Assembly (NCBI GenBank): GCA_964245015.1
Contig: CAXTMA010000179.1
Span: forward strand, 1 to 8,690
Direction: 5' to 3'
Length of the DNA: 8,690 nucleotides
Source of the DNA: RH-AL1 sp964245015
GTDB taxonomy: Bacteria; Pseudomonadota; Alphaproteobacteria; Rhizobiales; Beijerinckiaceae
Shown here piece by piece: positions 7,022-8,690 of the stretch (the first letter of the stretch is position 1; the number at the start of each line of letters is the position of its first letter). The notes below the pieces were generated by a model. That model was given only the letters and a program-made list of their open reading frames with translations. It was not told the origin of the DNA and searched no databases. Both the position numbers and the translations under genes were made by a program.

Positions 7022-7054
7022 GTTCTGGCATGCAGGGAAAGAGAGTGCCAGAAC
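7022..7054. promoter_or_regulatory. CIRCE-like HrcA operator, promoter-proximal copy
   Basis: On the plus strand CTGGCATGC-N9-GAGTGCCAG at 7025-7051 has the CIRCE 9-9-9 layout, with one perfect half-site and one 7/9 half-site. The symmetry extends outward: GTTCTGGCA (7022-7030) and TGCCAGAAC (7046-7054) are exact complements around a 15-base centre. It lies where the groESL transcript should begin, the classical place for HrcA repression at normal temperature. Confidence 0.75.
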
Positions 7055-7061
7055 TAGCTGG

Positions 7062-7090
7062 GCAGTATCCATGTCGCAGAAGCTTGTCAA
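7062..7090 (-). promoter_or_regulatory. Candidate groESL promoter
   Basis: A perfect TTGACA lies on the minus strand at 7085-7090. With the standard 17-base gap the -10 would be TACTGC (7062-7067), a poor match. GATACT (7064-7069) is closer to consensus but at 15 bases. Its position between two CIRCE elements supports it strongly. A heat-shock sigma-32 promoter overlapping this site cannot be excluded. Confidence 0.6.
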
Positions 7091-7116
7091 TGGCACTTGC
7101 CAAGTGAGAGTGCCAA
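7090..7116. promoter_or_regulatory. CIRCE HrcA operator, upstream copy
   Basis: ATGGCACTT-N9-GAGTGCCAA on the plus strand matches the proteobacterial CIRCE form TTGGCACTC-N9-GAGTGCCAA with one perfect half-site and 7/9 in the other. It abuts the TTGACA box on the upstream side and is centred 65 bp from the other copy. HrcA binding here would cover the -35 region. Confidence 0.82.
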
Positions 7117-7683
7117 AACCTGCCCACCGGAACGCCAGCACGGCTTGGCGGCGTCATGGGCTGATCCTAAATCTTGAGCGCCTTCACCCGCAGCGGGCGA
7201 GTGCGGCGGCGGACGCGTGCCGCCCTGGGCGGGTAAACGGCAAGCGCCGTTTCCTCGGACTCGGCACCACAAATGGGACTCGGCGCCGCACTTGCCATCT
7301 CGCGCTTACACCGCCGACCAACCCTCAACGCGCCGACACGGGACAGCCGCGGCGGGCCATGAACAGAATCGCCGCGGATTAGGTGACCTGAAAACGCCTT
7401 CCGTCGGCGCTCGGCCGTGCCGCACACTGCTTGGCCTCATCGATCCGCTGTGACCCCGGCGCGCTGACCGGCAGGCCGACGCCCGCCTCATTTGCGGTTC
7501 CAACACTTCAGACAGCGGCATTCCAGGTAACGACCAGGGATCTGCAAGTTTATTATGGACAATCATCACGTCCAGGCGAGGAGCAGCGCTGGGCATCCCC
7601 GCAAGCATGCGTTTCGACGTTGTCGCGATGAGCAGCTTCGGAGCACAGCCGACTTACGGCCGGCGAAACCGCTCCGCCGGCAA
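7117..7683. other. 567-bp gene-free region between degP and the groESL control region
   Basis: No recognisable gene is found. The short open frames here have no family features and lack the strong third-position GC of real genes in this window. Besides the degP 3' hairpin it holds two other perfect stem-loops: AAACGGC-4-GCCGTTT at 7235-7252 and CCGCGGCG-15-CGCCGCGG at 7347-7377. An AT-richer patch lies around 7545-7570. It could carry an unseen small RNA or promoter, but I see no positive evidence of either. Confidence 0.5.
7659..7681 (-). terminator. Stem-loop just after degP stop, possible terminator
   Basis: GCCGGCG at 7659-7665 and CGCCGGC at 7675-7681 are exact complements around a 9-base loop, starting two bases beyond the degP stop codon on the minus strand. 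No T run follows, so it may be a terminator helped by Rho or a 3'-end stabiliser. Confidence 0.45.
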
Positions 7684-8690
7684 CTATTCGACCGGCACCG
7701 CGACAAAACGGACCTCGCCGCGGCCGTTGGCGACAAGAAGCAGGGCGGTCTTCTTGCCGGCGCTCTTCAGCGACTGGAACTTGTCGGCTGCGTCCGCCGG
7801 CTGCTTGACCGCCTCCTGGTTGATTTCGACCAGAACCTCGCCCGGCTGCAGCCTCTTGTCGGCGGCGGCGGAGTTGGGGTCGACGTCGGCGATCACGACG
7901 CCGCTGGACACGCTGTCGCTGATGGTGAACTTGCGACGCATGTCTCCCGACAGGCCGCTGAACGTCATGCCGAGCGCCTTGGTCGCGGCGGGTGCCGCCG
8001 GCGCAGGCGCAGCCGTCTCGCTGTGGCTGTCGCGGCTCGGCACGGCGTGCTGCTCGCCATCCTCCAGCCGCCCAAGCTTGACCGTCTTGGTCAGCTCCTT
8101 GCCCTTGCGCATCAGCACGACCGACACGTCCTTGCCCACCGGCTCCAGGGCAACGATCTTGGGCAGGTCGCGCGAGTCCCTGACGTCCTGACCGTCGAAC
8201 TTGACGATGACGTCCTCCGTCTGGATGCCGGCCGCGCTGGCCGGTCCCTTCGGATCGGTGCCCGACACGAAAGCGCCGCGCGTCGGGCCGAGGTCGAGGC
8301 TCGCGGCGATGGTGTCGTCGACGTTCTGGATGCGCACGCCGAGCCAGCCGCGCCGGGTTTCGCCGAACTGTTCGAGCTGCGCGATGATCGGCTGCACGGT
8401 GGCGGCCGGGGTGGCGAAACCGATGCCGATTGAGCCGCCCGAAGGCGACAGGATCGCCGTATTGATGCCGATCACCTCGCCGGCCATGTTGAACAGCGGA
8501 CCGCCGGAGTTGCCCTTGTTGATGGCCGCGTCGGTCTGGATGTAGTTGTCATAGGGACCGCTGTCGATGTTGCGATGGCGGGCCGACACGATGCCGGCCG
8601 TCACCGTGCCGCCGAGGCCGAAGGGATTGCCGACGGCCATCACCCAGTCGCCGACGCGCATCTTCTCGCTGTCGCCGAACTTCACCGCCT
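7684..8690 (-). CDS. degP: DegP/HtrA-like (Do family) serine protease, N-terminus off the window
   Basis: HtrA/DegP proteins are periplasmic S1C serine proteases and chaperones that clear misfolded envelope proteins. The visible part has about 335 residues. It includes the protease-domain block GDWVMAVGNPFGLGGTVTAG and the catalytic serine in NKGNSGGPLFN (Ser codon 8506-8508). PDZ domain 1 starts at RRGWLGVRIQNV. An Ala/Pro-rich linker (SETAAPAPAAPAATK) is followed by PDZ domain 2, which begins LGMTFSGLS and ends at the C-terminus RFVAVPVE. Two PDZ domains mark the DegP/DegQ/MucD type rather than DegS. The catalytic His and Asp, and the signal peptide, lie beyond the right edge. The frame is open through 8690; the GTG at 8683-8685 is an internal valine, not a start. 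It is codirectional with groESL, with a 3' hairpin between them. Which DegP paralogue it is cannot be told. Confidence 0.95.
   Translation of the reverse strand, partial: AVKFGDSEKMRVGDWVMAVGNPFGLGGTVTAGIVSARHRNIDSGPYDNYIQTDAAINKGNSGGPLFNMAGEVIGINTAILSPSGGSIGIGFATPAATVQPIIAQLEQFGETRRGWLGVRIQNVDDTIAASLDLGPTRGAFVSGTDPKGPASAAGIQTEDVIVKFDGQDVRDSRDLPKIVALEPVGKDVSVVLMRKGKELTKTVKLGRLEDGEQHAVPSRDSHSETAAPAPAAPAATKALGMTFSGLSGDMRRKFTISDSVSSGVVIADVDPNSAAADKRLQPGEVLVEINQEAVKQPADAADKFQSLKSAGKKTALLLVANGRGEVRFVAVPVE

Noticed and set aside
6654..7157. Longer 167-codon version of groES
   Set aside because: The extra codons cross the leader, promoter and CIRCE operators; the ATG at 6941 matches the universal GroES N-terminus and has a good ribosome site.
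7306..7608. 100-codon minus-strand frame in the degP-groES gap
   Set aside because: Mixed third-position base use unlike the neighbouring genes, no ribosome site, no known family.
7555..8433. 292-codon plus-strand frame running into the degP region
   Set aside because: Antisense to the protease; only its first 130 bases are intergenic, and nothing is recognisable there.

Overview
The window is GC-rich, densely packed chromosomal DNA whose proteins look alphaproteobacterial. The GroEL and GroES sequences, the IHF-like protein, ThyX, the 2-Cys OhrR and CIRCE operators of the TTGGCACTC type all fit. A rhizobial-type lineage is likely, but I cannot name the genus from this stretch. I see no insertion sequence, prophage, CRISPR array, rRNA or tRNA, and no sign of recent transfer. 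Most of it is ordinary housekeeping and stress-response sequence.

Left part (1-2146). Two minus-strand genes form a translationally coupled pair. An OhrR-type peroxide-sensing repressor is followed, with an ATGA stop/start overlap, by a CinA-type molybdopterin-binding-domain protein that runs off the left edge. A 253-bp divergent intergenic region separates them from thyX, the flavin-dependent thymidylate synthase, on the plus strand.

Middle (2144-4448). thyX converges with a large SbmA/BacA/Rv1819c-like ABC half-transporter, a fused permease-ATPase. A perfect 8-bp inverted repeat joins the two stop codons. The transporter carries about four extra predicted N-terminal membrane segments ahead of the family core.

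Right part (4449-8690). All genes are on the minus strand, in transcription order degP-like protease (5' end off the right edge), a 567-bp gene-free gap, groES, groEL, and an IHF/HU-family gene. The groESL promoter region holds two CIRCE (HrcA operator) elements flanking a TTGACA box. A perfect 11-bp hairpin separates groEL from the IHF/HU gene, and the ABC transporter lies further downstream in the same direction. A periplasmic protease/chaperone and a cytosolic chaperonin side by side make this a protein quality-control neighbourhood.

No clearly new system was found. The points most worth a second look are the double CIRCE, the extra IHF-like gene behind groEL, the ohrR/cinA-like coupling without an adjacent ohr, and the shared stop-codon hairpin.
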